Assembly (NCBI GenBank): GCA_032207245.1
Contig: CM063510.1
Coordinates: 49,910,095 to 49,974,094 of the forward strand
Direction: 5' to 3'
DNA: 64,000 nt
Origin: Pardosa pseudoannulata
Lineage: Eukaryota; Arthropoda; Arachnida; Araneae; Lycosidae
This document shows, one piece after another, positions 29,601-44,600 of this stretch. The notes beneath the pieces were generated by a model. The model saw only the letters and a program-made list of their open reading frames with translations, was not told the DNA's origin and did no database searches. The translations under genes and the position numbers were made by a program. Numbering within the stretch: position 1 is the stretch's first letter; every line of letters starts with the position of its first letter.

Positions 29601-32600
29601 TAACTACTTTTTTACAGGTTATATGAGAACCTATATAAATAGTATTTTAGCACTGAATAAAATTATATTTTTATAATAAAAATGTGTAAAAGCATTGCTT
29701 CTGTTGATTACTTTAGACTAATTTTTTTCTTACATTTACAAATTTTCTTTTGGTAGTTTAATTTTTGTTACATATATGTCTTCTTTACGCTTCGACATTA
29801 AACTTTTAAATTGTAGTAACAAAATCTGGAAAAAGAGCTCAGGACGTAAAAAATATGAAGTTGATAAATCAGAAACAATTTAAAGTGCAGATAAATTTGA
29901 TTACATAGAAATTTCATTGCTGTTTTATAAAAAATTGTACATCAACTTTTACTAATAAAGCTCCTTAAAAAACATTTTAAATCAATGAAATGAGGATACA
30001 TTAATCTTTATTGTGGTTATAATAAATAGTTTTCCTTTAAAATAAAACAGAAATTGTAATTTGTGAGTTTCAACAATAGCCAATTGCAATACACAGCAAA
30101 AACGAAACTTTAACATAATTAGAATACATTTAAATCACGGATATTAATTTTGTATTTTGTAATTATAAACACCTTAATGAGATCTAACAGTAAAATGAAA
30201 CTTATTTTTAAAATGACAGTTATAATACAACATGATACAAAGCACATACTAATAACAAAACATTTGAACCATTCAGAAGTAGCGAATTTCAGAATTAAAT
30301 CATTCTTATGATATACTTAATTAGAAAACAACGAATAATAGGAGAAACATAGTAAAATTGCTATTATACATATAATAGCAAAAAGTTGTTTTACTTATAA
30401 ATCTTTTTTTTTTAAGCAGTAATCGGAAGTATTTAACAAGCATCACAGAATAAATAGAATATTTGAGAGATATATTTTTAAAATAAATTAATATTTTTTA
30501 TTTTCTTCAAATGACGTCACAACGAATTAAAAAATATAACGTCCAGAGTAATGGTCTTTTTTCACTGGTGTCAATTTTAAACTACACGAAACTTGAAAAA
30601 GACTTAGTACTTAAATCAGCTTTGATTTCAACATTGACATATGAAATCAAAGCTGATGCATTTAAACCAAAAATTATCAAACTTTTATCAATTAGTAGGA
30701 TTTGAGAGAATTATACGAAATTTATACATACAGTATAAAAAAAATACATCATATTCTGAGAAAAAATACGTTTATAGGAGGATAACTCTTTTTCAGCTGG
30801 ATGTGACTGAAGACCACTTTCTTGACAACATACTCAAGATTAACAGATACGAAGAAACCAAAGATCTCAGCAAAATAACCAGAACTGTAGACAAAGAAAG
30901 GTAAGCTGATTTTTAACTTTTATTGCTTTTTAATACAAATGGGAGTAAAAAAATTTAATTTTATTTTAAAGATTTCTTATAAAAAAAAACTCATATATAG
31001 TTTGTGTATAAAGCTTCGGTAATTCTTAAAGTTTTGAGGCAAAGAATGTTAATGCTTGGAAAGATAAGGATTTAAAAAAATTTTAAACAAATTTAATTTT
31101 AACTAAATGAGCATTTTAAGCAGGCTTCCATTTCTTGATTACGCTACAAATGAAATTTTAAACAACAAAACAAAGTTTACTGTAAAAGTTTAAAACAAAA
31201 TATTTAAAGTATTGTCTTCTTAAATGAAAAATTTACTTAATGGCATGCTATATTCAATTTTTACCTGCTCAACATAAGTTCAAATAAAACCAATCTTTAA
31301 CATCATTCCTAACTTAATGGTTATTAGCATCCAGACTTCAAACTCGCCACTCTATACACAGATTACCGAAAATAAGCACCCTCAGTATTTATTATGAATC
31401 GGGTTATTAGGCTAGTTTGGGGTATTCCAGTTCGAGCCACGTTTTCGGTTTTCAAAGTTTTATTCAACATAACAGTCAACAACACAACAAAGGACTGACA
31501 ACAGAACAATTGCATATTCAATTTTTCAATATTTTATTAGATTACTTCTTGGTTGGAAGATACAACAGTATTCAATCACTACTTTTTAAAGGTTTATTAT
31601 AAAAATACATAGTGTCTGTAGCCAGTTCCGAAAATCTACAAAAGTGTAACTACGTCAATTTAGTTTATATTAATTGTCAATAATCTGGATCTTACTTTGG
31701 GTGCCACTATCCCTCTAAGTCCAGATTGAGAAAATATAATAATTGACTTTCTCGTTTCATGGAAAATAACAGTTTTCGTTAGTCATTGATTTATTCTTTT
31801 ACGAATAATATGAAAATTTAAAACATGTCACGTGTAAACAATTTTAAAATAGACCTATTTATTCTCATCAAAACTCTTAATTTATCGAAATACGATTTTC
31901 AAACTTTTTTCTCCATTTTTATTTAATTACTTCAATTTACTTTGTTTCTAAAAAAATAAGAAAAAACAGTGTCTATAGCCAATTCCGAAAATCTACAATA
32001 AAAGTGTACACTATACGTCAATTTCAGTTCTAGTTATTAATTGAATAATCTGGCATCTTTCTTTTACTATTCTAATTGTCCAGATTTAAAATAAAATAAT
32101 TCGACTTTCTCGTATACTCATGGAAAAGAACAGTTTTCGTTAGTCATTGATTTATTTTACCATTACAATAATATGAAAATTTAAGAAATACGTGTAAACA
32201 ATTTTAAAATAGATTTTTTTTTCTATTTATTACCTCATCAATAAATCTTAATCCTTATCAAATACAGATTTTCAATTTTTTCATATTTTTATTAATTACT
32301 TTTTCAATTTTTACTTTGTTTCTAAAAAATAAGAAAAAACAAGTGTCTATAGCCAATTCCGAAAATCTACTCTAAAAGTGTATACCACCTACGTCAATTT
32401 CAGTCTCCCTAGTTATTATTTGTCAATAATTGGAGTCTTACTCTGTGTGCCACTGGTCCTCTAATTGTCCAGATCTGAGGGAAAATAATCTTGAGTAGCC
32501 TACCCCCGACTTCTCATATACTCATGGAAAAAAAGTAGCAGTTTTCGTTAGTCATGGATTTGTTCTTACCATTACGAATAATATGAAAACTTTTAAGAGA

Positions 32601-35600
32601 ACATGTCACGTGTAAACAATTTTAAAATAGATTTTTTTTTCTATTTATTACCTCATCAATAACTCTTAATCCTTATCGTAAATTACATGGGATTCAATTT
32701 TTTCATTTTTATTTAATTATTTTTTCTGAATTTACTTTGTTTCTAAAAAATAAGAAAAAAATACATAGTGTCTGTAGCCAGTTCCGAAAATCTACACTAA
32801 AAGTGTATACCACCTATGTCAATTTCAGTCCCTCTAGTTATTAATTGTCAATAATTGGAGTCTTACTCTGTGTGCCACTGGTCCTCTAATTGTCCAGATC
32901 TGAGGGAAAATAATCTTGAGTAGCCTACCCCCGACTTCTCATATACTCATGGAAAAAAAGTAGCAGTTTTCGTTAGTCATGGATTTGTTCTTACCATTAC
33001 GAATAATATGAAAACTTTTAAGAGAACATGTCAAGTATAAACAACTTTAAAATAGATATTTTTCCCGTTTATTACCTCATCATAACTCTTAATAGTTATC
33101 GTAAACACATGGAATTTTCAACCTTTTTTTCTCTCTTTTAATTTACTTTGTTTCTAAAAAATAAGAAAAAAATAAGTGTCTATAGCCAGTTCCGAAAATC
33201 TACAATAAAAGTGTACACTACCTACGTCAATTTCAGTCCCTCTAGTTATTAATTGTCAATAATCTGGCATCTTACTCTAGGTGCCACTAGCCCTCTAATT
33301 GTCCAGATCTGGGGGAAAATATTCGCGAGTAACCTACCTTTGACTTTCTCGTATACTCATGGAAAAGAAAAGTAACAGTTTTCGTTAGTCATGAATTTGT
33401 TCTTACCATTACAAATAATATGAAAACTTTTAAGGGAACATGTCAAGTTTAAACAACTTTATAGTAGATTTTTTTTTCTATTTATTACCTTATCATAACT
33501 CATAATCATTATCGTAAATACATGGGATTTTCAACCTTTTTTTTCCATTTTTATTTAATTACTTTTTCTGAATTTACTTTGTTTCTAAAAAATAAGAACT
33601 TTTTATATAAAGGGAAAAGAAATAACTTATTTCATTGTTTTTTTTTAATTTTTGTGATGCATTGAGTTGTTAACTTGCGCCTAGTGTGAGTTCCATTAAT
33701 AGTTTTTGCTCTTTTGTAAACGGTTTTTAGATATAATTCTCTATTTGAATTTTTAAAAAGTATCACAAATAAAAATTATCACGAATAGGGTAGTGAATTT
33801 TCAAAACATTCAGTAATATTTTAAAATCCCATTTCAAATAATACAAATACTAAATGAAATAAGCAACAACGAAAAAAGTAGGTAAAGTTTCATGGTAGGT
33901 CTATAATGTATTTATTAGAAAAATTTAAAATCAATGTGTGATAGTTTTATATTTACAGTATACGCAAGTCAAACACCATTTTCAGTAAAATGTATTTAAA
34001 ATTTAAAGTTTTCCTAGCTATGAAAAGCTGTGATATTACATGCAAAGATCGTATAGTTTTTGTACGTTCTAATTCGAATGTTTCAAAAAGGTTTGCTTCA
34101 AAAGGAAACCACAATAAAAAAAACGCGCCTAAGAGTCTTACCCCACTTAGGTGGTGAGGAAATAGACTCGTTTAAAATAAATATTATTTATTACATAAAT
34201 ATAAAGTTTTTTAACTTGGTATGAAATTATAAAAATCTAAAAAGTTATAAATAGCAGCATTCAATTTTTGAGCAGCAAAGTAAGGCGTTATTACCAAGGT
34301 ATCTGGTCCAATAACGACTGATTTTGTTTTGTCAAAATATTATTTTCTTTCAGATTTCAATTATTTAATTTTTAATGTTCAATCTAATATATCTAAGGTA
34401 ATTAATATTCATCTCTTATGAAGTATTTAATAATTAATATTTTATGATTTATAACAATAATAACTTCAAATGCTGTTTACTCAGAAGTTAAATGTTCATA
34501 TTTTACAAATGTTTGCGTTGAAAATAGACGCATAGAAAATAGATCATTGTCTCTGAAATTCCAGTATTATTTACGTTAGAGTTTATAAAATAAATTCTAG
34601 TTGAAACGGGTATGTTTTGAAGCATATAATATGTTAGTTATGCATTTTAATTAACCGCTATAGCTATTTATTCTGCAAAATATGGGTATCATCATAATAA
34701 TTATTTTTTTACTCTTTATATTTCTAAGAATGCTAATGGAAACAGCTATATTTTTTTGTAAAATCTATAAGGTAAACTTAAAATTTTGTTTATCATGTTT
34801 TATGCAAAATAGATGTGCCTGGATCATTTTTAATTAAGCTAATTATGAAACAATAATTAATAACTCCAAAACTAATTAATATTTTGCTTTCAAATTTTTC
34901 AAATATTTATATATCAATACTACTAATAACATAGTTAATTTTCAAGGAAATACATTTAAAAGAAAAAAAGTTTGCTCTAAAGGTCCACTGTCACCTTAAA
35001 CAATTCGGAAATGTCCAGAGATTTTAAAATTTAGAAATAAAAAAATAGAATTTTTGAAGGTTTAAAGCTAATGTGCGAACTTAAATAATATCTTTTACCA
35101 ATGCTAACACGTTATTTTATGAACTTAAAATTCCCAATGCTAGGAAATCGTGACGTAGAGTATAATTTAAACTGGAAATCTTCTATATTAGTTCTCTGAA
35201 TGTGACCCAAAAGTTGATAGAAAACTACAATTTTGCTATAATGTACGTATTCAAAATTTAATATCTCTATGTTAAAATGGACTCGAAGTATTGATTTTCT
35301 TTTAATCAAATTACACCTATTACACCAATTTCATTGCTATGACAAATTCATAATAGAATAAAGAGCAACTAACATTAGCCCTTTCGGTCCTAATGGATAT
35401 ATATCTCCCAGATATTAGATTTCATTTCGTGCTGGGTTAATAAAACCCACTTGTAAATGGTTTTTACGCTTCCAGTGCTTTAAAGTGATTAGGGAACAAC
35501 AAATAAAAAACCTAACAACATTTTCCTATTGCAAATGGTGCACTTGTATTTTGGAAGCACGCCCGTTATTGAAATTTCGATTTATATTTTTTTTTCAGTT

Positions 35601-38600
35601 TTCTAGTAAGTAGAACAATATTTAAGGCATATTTAGTATTAAAGAGAGTCTTAAGCAGTAATTTGGAATTTTTACGACAGATTTAAGAATTTTTTTCAAA
35701 TTCTTCTTGTGGGATATATTTTCTTAATAATATTCAACAGTAGGTAAGCATGTTCCTATCAGTTATCAAATTCGTGCAAGATGATATGTTTTTTATTATA
35801 AAGCATATATGAACATTTTGGTTGTTTACAAGCTTATATCCCAGACCAGTGATTCTCAAACTTTCTGTCCCATAGAAACCTTTTCTTACCAAGTTCGTAG
35901 CAGCGGAACCCCTAAATAAATGTTACTTAAAAAGAAACTAAGAGCTTATTATTTATGACTGATTAAACCAATATAAATATTAAACATTATAAATCAGTAT
36001 AAAAATAAAAGCCTGAAGCAGTAATTTGGAATTTTTACGACAGATTTAAGAATTTTTTTCAAATTCTTCTTGTGGGATATATTTTGCCAATCCTATTCAA
36101 CCGTAGGTAAACATGTCCTCATCAGTTAGCAAATTCGTGCAAGATGATATGTTTTTTATTATAAAGCATATATGAACATTTTGGTTGTTTACAAGCTTAT
36201 ATCCCAGACCAGTGATTCTCAAACTTTCTGTCCCATAGAAACCTTTTCTTACCAAGTTCGTAGCAGCGGAACCCCTAAATAAATGTTACTTAAAAAGAAA
36301 CTAAGAGCTTATTATTTATGACTGATTAAACCAATATAAATATTAAACATTATAAATCAGTATAAAACTTTGGATAAAACTTACAAAAAGGTGACGTAGA
36401 AGCATAGCCATTTTATGAAAGGATACAAATGAAATGATACATTCGTGAATATTTCCCCATTTGTGCTGTACGGTTGCATGTCTTGCGAATACTCGATGAC
36501 TCTGTTGCCTATTGTTTCGTTTCTGGCGTATTAGTTTTTACTTCTATGCAAGGTGTATTAGTGAAAAACTATAAAATAAATTTACAGAATCTCTTTAAAA
36601 TTTCGAATGTGTTTAAACATTTCATAAGAAGCCTCTGGAGTGTCGTTGCGGAACACACTTTGAGAAATCTTATCTTAGACGATTAATCTATGAAATTAAA
36701 TATTAACTTTTATGAAGGGCGAACAAGAATCTCGTTGATTAAACATGTAGCCTCAAAACACTTAGAAGGAACCTGTTGTCTTATCTCCTTTTAAGTAAAA
36801 TTCAAAATAGGATTCACTAAATGTATTCTATGCTGCCATACTGGTTTATATTGAGTTTTCTTTTTAGATATATTTTATAGAAAACCTGTCAAATGTATAT
36901 CTTGCAAATTGTAAAGACGGTAGAATGTAGGTTACAGAACAATAAAAGTTTTGCTTCTAGATAGGTTTGGTTTAGTTTGGAGCTCTACGTTCTACTTTTT
37001 TGCAACACGAATGCTAATGAGACCGGGACCTACAGCTTAAAGCTGATTCCGAACGGCTACGAACGTTCATGCCACAGTGGGATTCGAACTCCTGTACCGA
37101 ATTTCAGCAACCCTAACCATTCGACAGTTGATCGACGCTGTTAGATCGGAAGAAAGTAAACTTATTGCATATTTCTTTCTAAAGAGACACAAATTAAAAA
37201 ATCAAAGTTTTCAGAAATTTTCCATAAAGTAAATAAAACTATATTGAGATCAACAGGAGAATTATTTTATAATTATTTTACCAAAACTGAGAAAAACGAA
37301 ATTTTTTAATGTTTTAATATTAAACTATAAATAGTTTATTAGCATTATTTAACACTGGCAATTTTGCTGAATCAAAAAAGGGATCGGTTATTTTCAAAAC
37401 AAAAATATAACAAGTGCGCTAAAGTGGAAGTTATTTAAAATTAACTTGATAAAATTTTGTTTTAATTTAGAACACAAGTGTGAAATACTGGAAACTCCAA
37501 AATTGAATGATTTTACATACTTTGTTATTTTAAACATTACAACACGTAGAATTTTCTTACTGAGTATTACTACAAAAACATGTTTACCACTATGTAAAAT
37601 TGTACATTATATCAGATTACATAAAATTGCATTTAAAGTGTGAAAATACATAGACAAATATAGAAGAATAATTGCATTTTATTTCTACCTCTTTAATAAT
37701 TATATTTTTAAACTTTTTTAATTAATTTAAAAAGTTTTTAAAAAAGTGAATTCATTTAATAATTTTGTATGACAATTTCAAAAATTTAAACAATTTTTGG
37801 TTGTAAGCTATTATTTTTATAAGTTAATTTATAATAAAGCTGACAAAAACCATTTGACGGAAATTGATAGATATCTCTAAATATGAAGAAAGATCTATAA
37901 TTTCATTGCAGCTAATTCATGTTTCTTATTCCAGAGACTGGTTTGTCCAACCTCTCGTCGTGAATGCATATTATGAAGGTTCCGGAAATACTGTCAGTAA
38001 GTAACCATTTCATTCTATTTAAAATAGGGTTTCAAAAGAACCAGAGTTTATAGGGTTATTTTATTGAAGACGCCTGTTTTAATGGGTATTTGATGATAAA
38101 AGGTAAGGGAAGGAAGAGAAAATTAAATCTTGACTTTAATGGAAACGGTGTACCTAAATTGCCCATAAATCCCAGGCTTTAAAAGTTAAATGTTTTAAGA
38201 GTTAAAACCGCTTATTACTAGTTTTTAATAAATAAGGAAGCTGCTATGAGATTTTTTTATGTTATTAAAATATTCACTTAAAAAGACCTAAATTACTTGA
38301 TGCCTGATTTAAACATTATGATAAAAAAAACTTCAAACAGATTCTTACATTATATAAACTATTAATTAAATGCAAAAGCTTATACAAAGTGTTTCAACTA
38401 TACCGGATAAGCTCTGCACAACCAGATTTGTTGTTTGAAATACATAGCAAATGCAATACATACAACTGTATCTCTACGAGCCACAGTTTTCGAGAAAAAT
38501 GGAAAAAAATATTATGACTTAATACCCAGTTTGCGATAAAAACTTTTATGCGAAACATGAACATCGTTACTCGCATGAAGGGATCTGTTTTATAGCCACC

Positions 38601-41600
38601 ATGAACTCCAGATCTGACCTCTTTAGTTTTCTTCCTGTGGGGTCATGTGAAGGAATTGGTTTATCGAGATCCAGTTACCACAGTCGTCTCCACGGTGCTT
38701 GTTCCAGCCTTGTAGTGGATACTACGAATCTAGAACGTGTGCAGTCAACCATTCCACGACGTGCGTCCTGCAACCATGTATACGAGGGACATTTCAAGCA
38801 TCTTTTTATTTAAGATTATGGAAATACCGATATTCGTGTTTGGAATAAAGGCTTTTTTCATCAACCATATATGATGTCATACGATTTACGTTTTTGCAAC
38901 ACGACGGCTAATGAAACCGGGACACCCTGCTTAAAGCCGATTCTGAACGGCTGCGAACACCCATGCCACAGTGGAATTCCAACTCAAGAAAAAGAATTAA
39001 GAATTACCCCAAAGATCTAACCATTCGTCTATTATTCAGATATCCGGTCTTGTTTTGATACCCTGTATAATGTCCTTAAGTCAACACCCGTTAAGCCATT
39101 TATTTGGGAAGAGCTTCAATTGCTGTTTAACCCTAGAACGGTTCCCTGTTCTTGTGAAACATTGTTACCACTGTTACGTCTACAAGAAAACATAAAATCT
39201 ATTTTAAAGCAAAGAAAGATAGTAATAAAAGCGTTTCAAGTTAAAAAATAACTTACTGTACATTAAATTCATTTTCAATTTTTGATAGTTTTTTATTTTA
39301 GTTTTCAGACTCCTTACGATTTAAAAACTAAATTCTTGAGTTAAATTCAGCTATAACTTTCTATTATCAGTGAAATGAAGCTTTACAATAACAGCTAATA
39401 CTATTTTGTTATTATTCTGTTAATCATACATACACAGTGCGAATAATACAGCTTCGATGAACTTTTACAGTCAAGCTTATAGAAACCTCTGAACATGTTT
39501 AACATGTGAATCTAGAATTTACAATTTATACGAGAAGCCACCACGCATTGTGTTAATTCAAGTAGTCTATAAACAAACTTGACACCTTTAACAGTTGTCT
39601 CATAAAATTCAAAATCAATGTAAGTTTGATGCTCGTAAGAAATATCTCCTACAAATAAAAATCCTTGGTATAAGGAATTTTTATTTCTATAATCAGAAGA
39701 TGTTCAAATAGTCCATTTAATCTTTACAAAATATAGACGATAGTTGGTAGGCATTAGTGTAGTACTTCTTAAAAATTGGTAATCATTAATCTGCAACAGA
39801 AATAAACTTCATATACTTGAAATCCATTACATTTACCACTTTATATGTCATTCCTATGTAATATTTCCAATTACTCTATGTTGATAATTTGTTCCCATGA
39901 ACAAAAAATACTCCAATAAAGCCGCAAAGCTTGTACAAAAAATTTAAAGATGCAATTGGTATTGATAAATTTTTTATTAAAAGGTACGCATGGTCAATAA
40001 GTCATCTCTACCAACCATAACCATTCATAAAAAGTTATTTGTAGTTTACGTTACGGAACATGATTCTTTATATTAAAGTTGAGATTTTACAATTGATTAT
40101 ATATCCTCTAAATGAGTGCTCCAGTTTTGGTAAAAACTATACTAGCAATTTTTTTTATCTGATGCATTCAAATTTTATTTGATACATTCAAAAATAAAAA
40201 AATATTTGAACAAAGGTATGGAGATATAATACAGTTAATTACAGGTAAACTTAAAATTTGAATATTCATAGATTTAAATGATTACATCCATGTTCTATTA
40301 GAGACTGCATTAATGGTTTGGTTTGGTTTGGTTTCGAGCACTACGATCTACTTTTTACAACGCGAGGGATAATGAGACCGGTACTTAGTGTTAAAAATCT
40401 ATTCCGAACGTCTACGAATGCCGATACCACTATGGGATTCGAAGCCACGAACTTCGGTATTGAAGATCAGTACCCTAACCATTCCGCAATCATTCGGAAT
40501 ACATGAGTTAAACATATAGAATGTATATCCACCGGTTGACTGATTAGGTTCAAATGTTCATTGAAGACATCTAAAGTTTGAGTGTTTATACAGTAATCTA
40601 TATTTCATCCATCTCGCTTGTTCATTCTTATGTTGTGTTATTTCTAAAAAATTTCTCCTCAAAAATTTGGTGGTTTAATTTATTATTGCAGTTTCCCTGT
40701 ATTTAGTATATGAAGATGTAAAAAAAATCAAATAGGGTCATTTAATGTTGACCAAAGTAATATTTACACTAACTGAAGTCAAAAATTTTACAAAAAATTC
40801 TGTAAAAGGTGAATATTTAAAATTCTTAGAGTTGTTATATTATTACAATAAATTATAATATATAAAAAATTATAAAACTGTTTTTAAAATTAATTTCTAT
40901 TTTTTTATCAAATTATTGGTTGTGCCCGATGTCTATTTTCTACCTCCTGAAACTCTGCCTCACGTGTTAGAATTATTCGTCTGCAACTTACAAACTTTGG
41001 ACCTTATAATTTGAGAATAAAACAGAGTAGGAACTACAAACCAATTTTTTCCCAAATAGTTGCTAAAAATATTAAATAAAATGCATGTGATCAACGTAAC
41101 ATGCTAGTATAAAAACTATTCATGTGATGTAATAATTTATTAAACATTTAATTTATATTTTTGAGCATGACAGTTATTTCATCTCTCATCATTTAAAAAT
41201 AGTGAATTTCAATTTATCTGTACAGGATTATACAAAAAGATTTCTCTTTCAAGTATCTGAGTATCATAAGTTAGTCACTTAAATCTTCATAGATCTAATA
41301 CAAAAATTTAATTCTATATTCTCGTGTGAGAGAATATTCAAAACAGCTTAGATTAAAAGCATAACAGACATAAATAAAAAAATTGTTTACAATTACAGTT
41401 TGTATGAACTTTCTTTTTTCACATTTGAAGTTTACATTTCCATGTAATGACCTAATATACAAGTGGATACTCCATACAAAGAGCCGCTTATTGATTTTTC
41501 AATTTATTATTAAAACGGCTTCGAACTTCCATATAAAATGACACTTTTCAAAAGATTATGTACATTCCTTCAATTTTAGAAAATTCACTCGTTGTTATTA

Positions 41601-44600
41601 GAAGAAAGTTGGCTTTTGAAGTTCAGTCCAAAGTTTTAACTTTAAACTTTAGACCTCGGGGTAACGTAAACAGTTCAAAAGCATTACTTGAGAATTAATT
41701 ACAAGACAATAACAATTTTTAATGATATCCATCTTCACTATTGATATTCTGTTTCAATTAGTTCATTATATTTCCCTTTATATAAAATCATCCAAGTCTT
41801 CTAAAGTTTAAAATTTTAAGATTTCGCAGATACGTATTTGATACCAAATTGAAAACTTTTTTCTAGACTTCATATCTTTGTACTATTTCAGAACAAAAAA
41901 CGAAAGTGCTTTGATGTAATGAATTTCTATTAGAGTTAAGCTTAAATTTAAGCCGAATAATGCCTTTGTAAGCTTTATTGGTTAGTAGTACTATGATCTA
42001 ATTTTTGCTGCTCAAGAATTATTTTATAATTACGGCTAACTTTTCCTATATGCTGGTCAGTGATGGCCGGGCACTACTCTTCAGTACCCGAGTACGTGAG
42101 GTTCAGTTTCCACTGCTGACATATGTAAATTTTTGTAGCCATTTGGGATTTGGCTGTAGATTCAATCCACTATCTTATCCTCCCTCTTAACTTATAAAAA
42201 GAAGTAAAGTGATGTGACGGGCGCATTTTGAGAACATTAATAAATTATTTCAGAACGTATTATAAAAATTTATAAAAAAAAAATTTTAAATGCAGTCTAT
42301 ATTTTTGGGACATAGGTTTATAAAAAGTACAAATAGTATTTTACTGTTCTATTGACAAGAGTATATTATTACTATTTTTAGTTTTCCCAGTTGGAATTCT
42401 CAGAAGACCAATTTTTACACCTCGTAGACCTAAGTAAGTAATTTTCTTTTCATATATATGTGATATAAAAATGTTATGTGTGTGAATTTACACTGTAATT
42501 TCGAAATTTTTATTACTAAAAAATTAAGTTTTTGGTAACAAACTATATACGAATTAAATTATATTCTATCATGTTGGAATATCGCTATAGTTCCAATGGA
42601 ATAAACTTGGATAGGCAAAGTTTTAGGAGAGTAGACCAAATGTCAATTAAAGAGATAACGAAAATATCGGAGAGACCTTTATGTGCATATACAGTTTTGA
42701 TATAATACATTGAAGCAAAAAAGAAGAGCAAACGCCTATATAGCCACTAGACGGCTGTCGAGTCGTTGCCGTTGACCCCTGGGATTGGCCAGCGATGATC
42801 TAAAACTATGGTGTACATAGATATTCAATTTGTGAAATACTTCCTGAAAAGTGGCTGGGGAACTAAAATTATTAGAAATGAAAAGGATATAACAAATGCA
42901 GTGTATATATATCTCAGTAATTGAATTTGAAAAACTTATTGAAATCAAATTATCTATACTCATAGCTAATGGCCAACTCATTTCAGTTTTTGATATAACT
43001 TACTGATATGAATCTTTTTACTCCCAGATGAATTTCATAAAACTGAAAAATATTGTTTACAGTTGAACACTTGTTATCTTAGAGAATGTACAGAAACGGT
43101 TTCAACAAATATGCTTCAAATTTATAATGCTTCAAAAGTTGCAATGTTTTTCATTGTAATCAAAGGTAGTTGAATATTTTTTATTTATTCAATGTATTTT
43201 CATTTAATTTTATCAGCAAATATTTGTAACAATTATTTTGTAAAGTTCCTACTTTTAATTATTATTCAGGGTAACTTTTTTCTAGGAGAAAAATAATTGT
43301 TTTAGAATACACAAATATGGGTTTTTTTTTTTTCAAAGTTTCTCAAACCAATCCCAAATACGCATCTTACATTCATGAGGGCGAATATTGCAGTAGAAGT
43401 TGTTTAAAAGTAACAACTAAGCACTACTATTATAAAATAACTTATTGACGGTGTACATACCTACATTTTCTGTGAATTCAAAGGTGACATTTGATTTGGT
43501 ATATTGTAAAGTTATGCATTTAGAAAGGTTGATTTTAAACTTTTTGGAAGCTCTTAATTAGTAAGGGGTGACGTCCTTGACTTGAAATTTTATTTATAAT
43601 TGCATCACTTTCCCGTCGCGTTTTGATTGTCTAATAGTTGTTGGAATCAAATGTTTTAGCTCTTTTTTAGGCAACGGTCTTTCAAAAAAAGGAAAATGTT
43701 TTATTTGTATATTCAATGAAACGTATATAATCAGCGCTTGTTTCTTAGAATGTATTGACTTAGAATGTAAAGCTATTGTTTTCTCTGGAAAAGATTTCAT
43801 TCTCTGGCCTCGGTTAATTAGGTGTTAACTGTAAAAACGAAGAAATTCTTTTAATTCTTTTTGGCAGTTTTAATAGTTGCCACCACACACTAGCGTGCCA
43901 CTAACAGATCACTGCATTTTCTCCACATTCAAATAAAATCTTCTATAATATTAAATACTTTAGTTATGCATCAGTTTTTTTACAACAGATTGATATGAAT
44001 AATGTTTTGAAGTCTTATTTTTATTTAAGCAACATTTAACCTCTTCAGTCTTGAGCTTCACATATGAGGAATTCTTAATTTGGCTCATAAAATCAAAACT
44101 GCTTAAGATTTTGACTGCATACCTGAAAAAGAAAATGAATAATTTTGCTTTAAAAAAATACTGATAAATTGCAGTACCAAATAAGATTTATTCATCCTCT
44201 TCACTACCGAGATAAAACTAAAAGCTCTCTATTTGTATCACATGTGATTTACCAGAACTGAGTAGATTAGTGCTGGGTCTGAAATTAAACTTTTAAATGC
44301 ATTTATTGATTTCATTTCGTACATGCTTTGTAACTGGATTACATCCCTCTTTCCTTTCCACTGAAAACTTCTACAAATTACGATAAACCTTCTGTCATTT
44401 TACTTTATGAGAGCAGGCTTGGTCTTTATAATGAATAACGTAGAGTAAATACCAGAGATAATTTCAGTTTTAAAAACTATTCGTAATTAAACGTAAAGTG
44501 ATTGTGTTAAAATGGTCTTCATCAGAAATTTTGTAGAGCACTCTCCATTTAGCACAAAAATATCAGACAATGAAAATTATAATATCGGCTTATATTAAAC

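Larger units (their letters stand above)
27519..30796. other. Intron 7 of the M13 gene
   Basis: It contains simple TA/TAGA repeats (27820-27945), a worn SINE (28213-28383), a GC-rich island (28395-28560) and a cluster of short hairpins (28908-28983). 29000-30796 is AT-rich with nothing recognised. Confidence 0.7.
30901..37934. other. Intron 8 of the M13 gene
   Basis: It contains a five-unit tandem array (31611-33596), a dispersed repeat (33590-33940, paired with 47270-47590), a 363-bp tandem duplication with hAT-like end (35653-36367) and a SINE copy (36964-37130). 33950-35650 and 37140-37930 are AT-rich and otherwise empty. Confidence 0.75.
37997..42381. other. Intron 9 of the M13 gene
   Basis: It contains a transposase C-terminal relic (38592-38815), two SINE copies (38882-39035 and 40312-40498) and a possible SINE scrap (41980-42050). 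Other parts are AT-rich and unrecognised. Confidence 0.7.

Noticed and set aside
31611..33596. CRISPR-like repeat array
   Set aside because: Units are hundreds of bases long without short repeat/spacer alternation; this is a eukaryotic tandem array.
41980..42190. Another family S SINE copy
   Set aside because: Only about 30 bases resemble the body, and the head text does not match.
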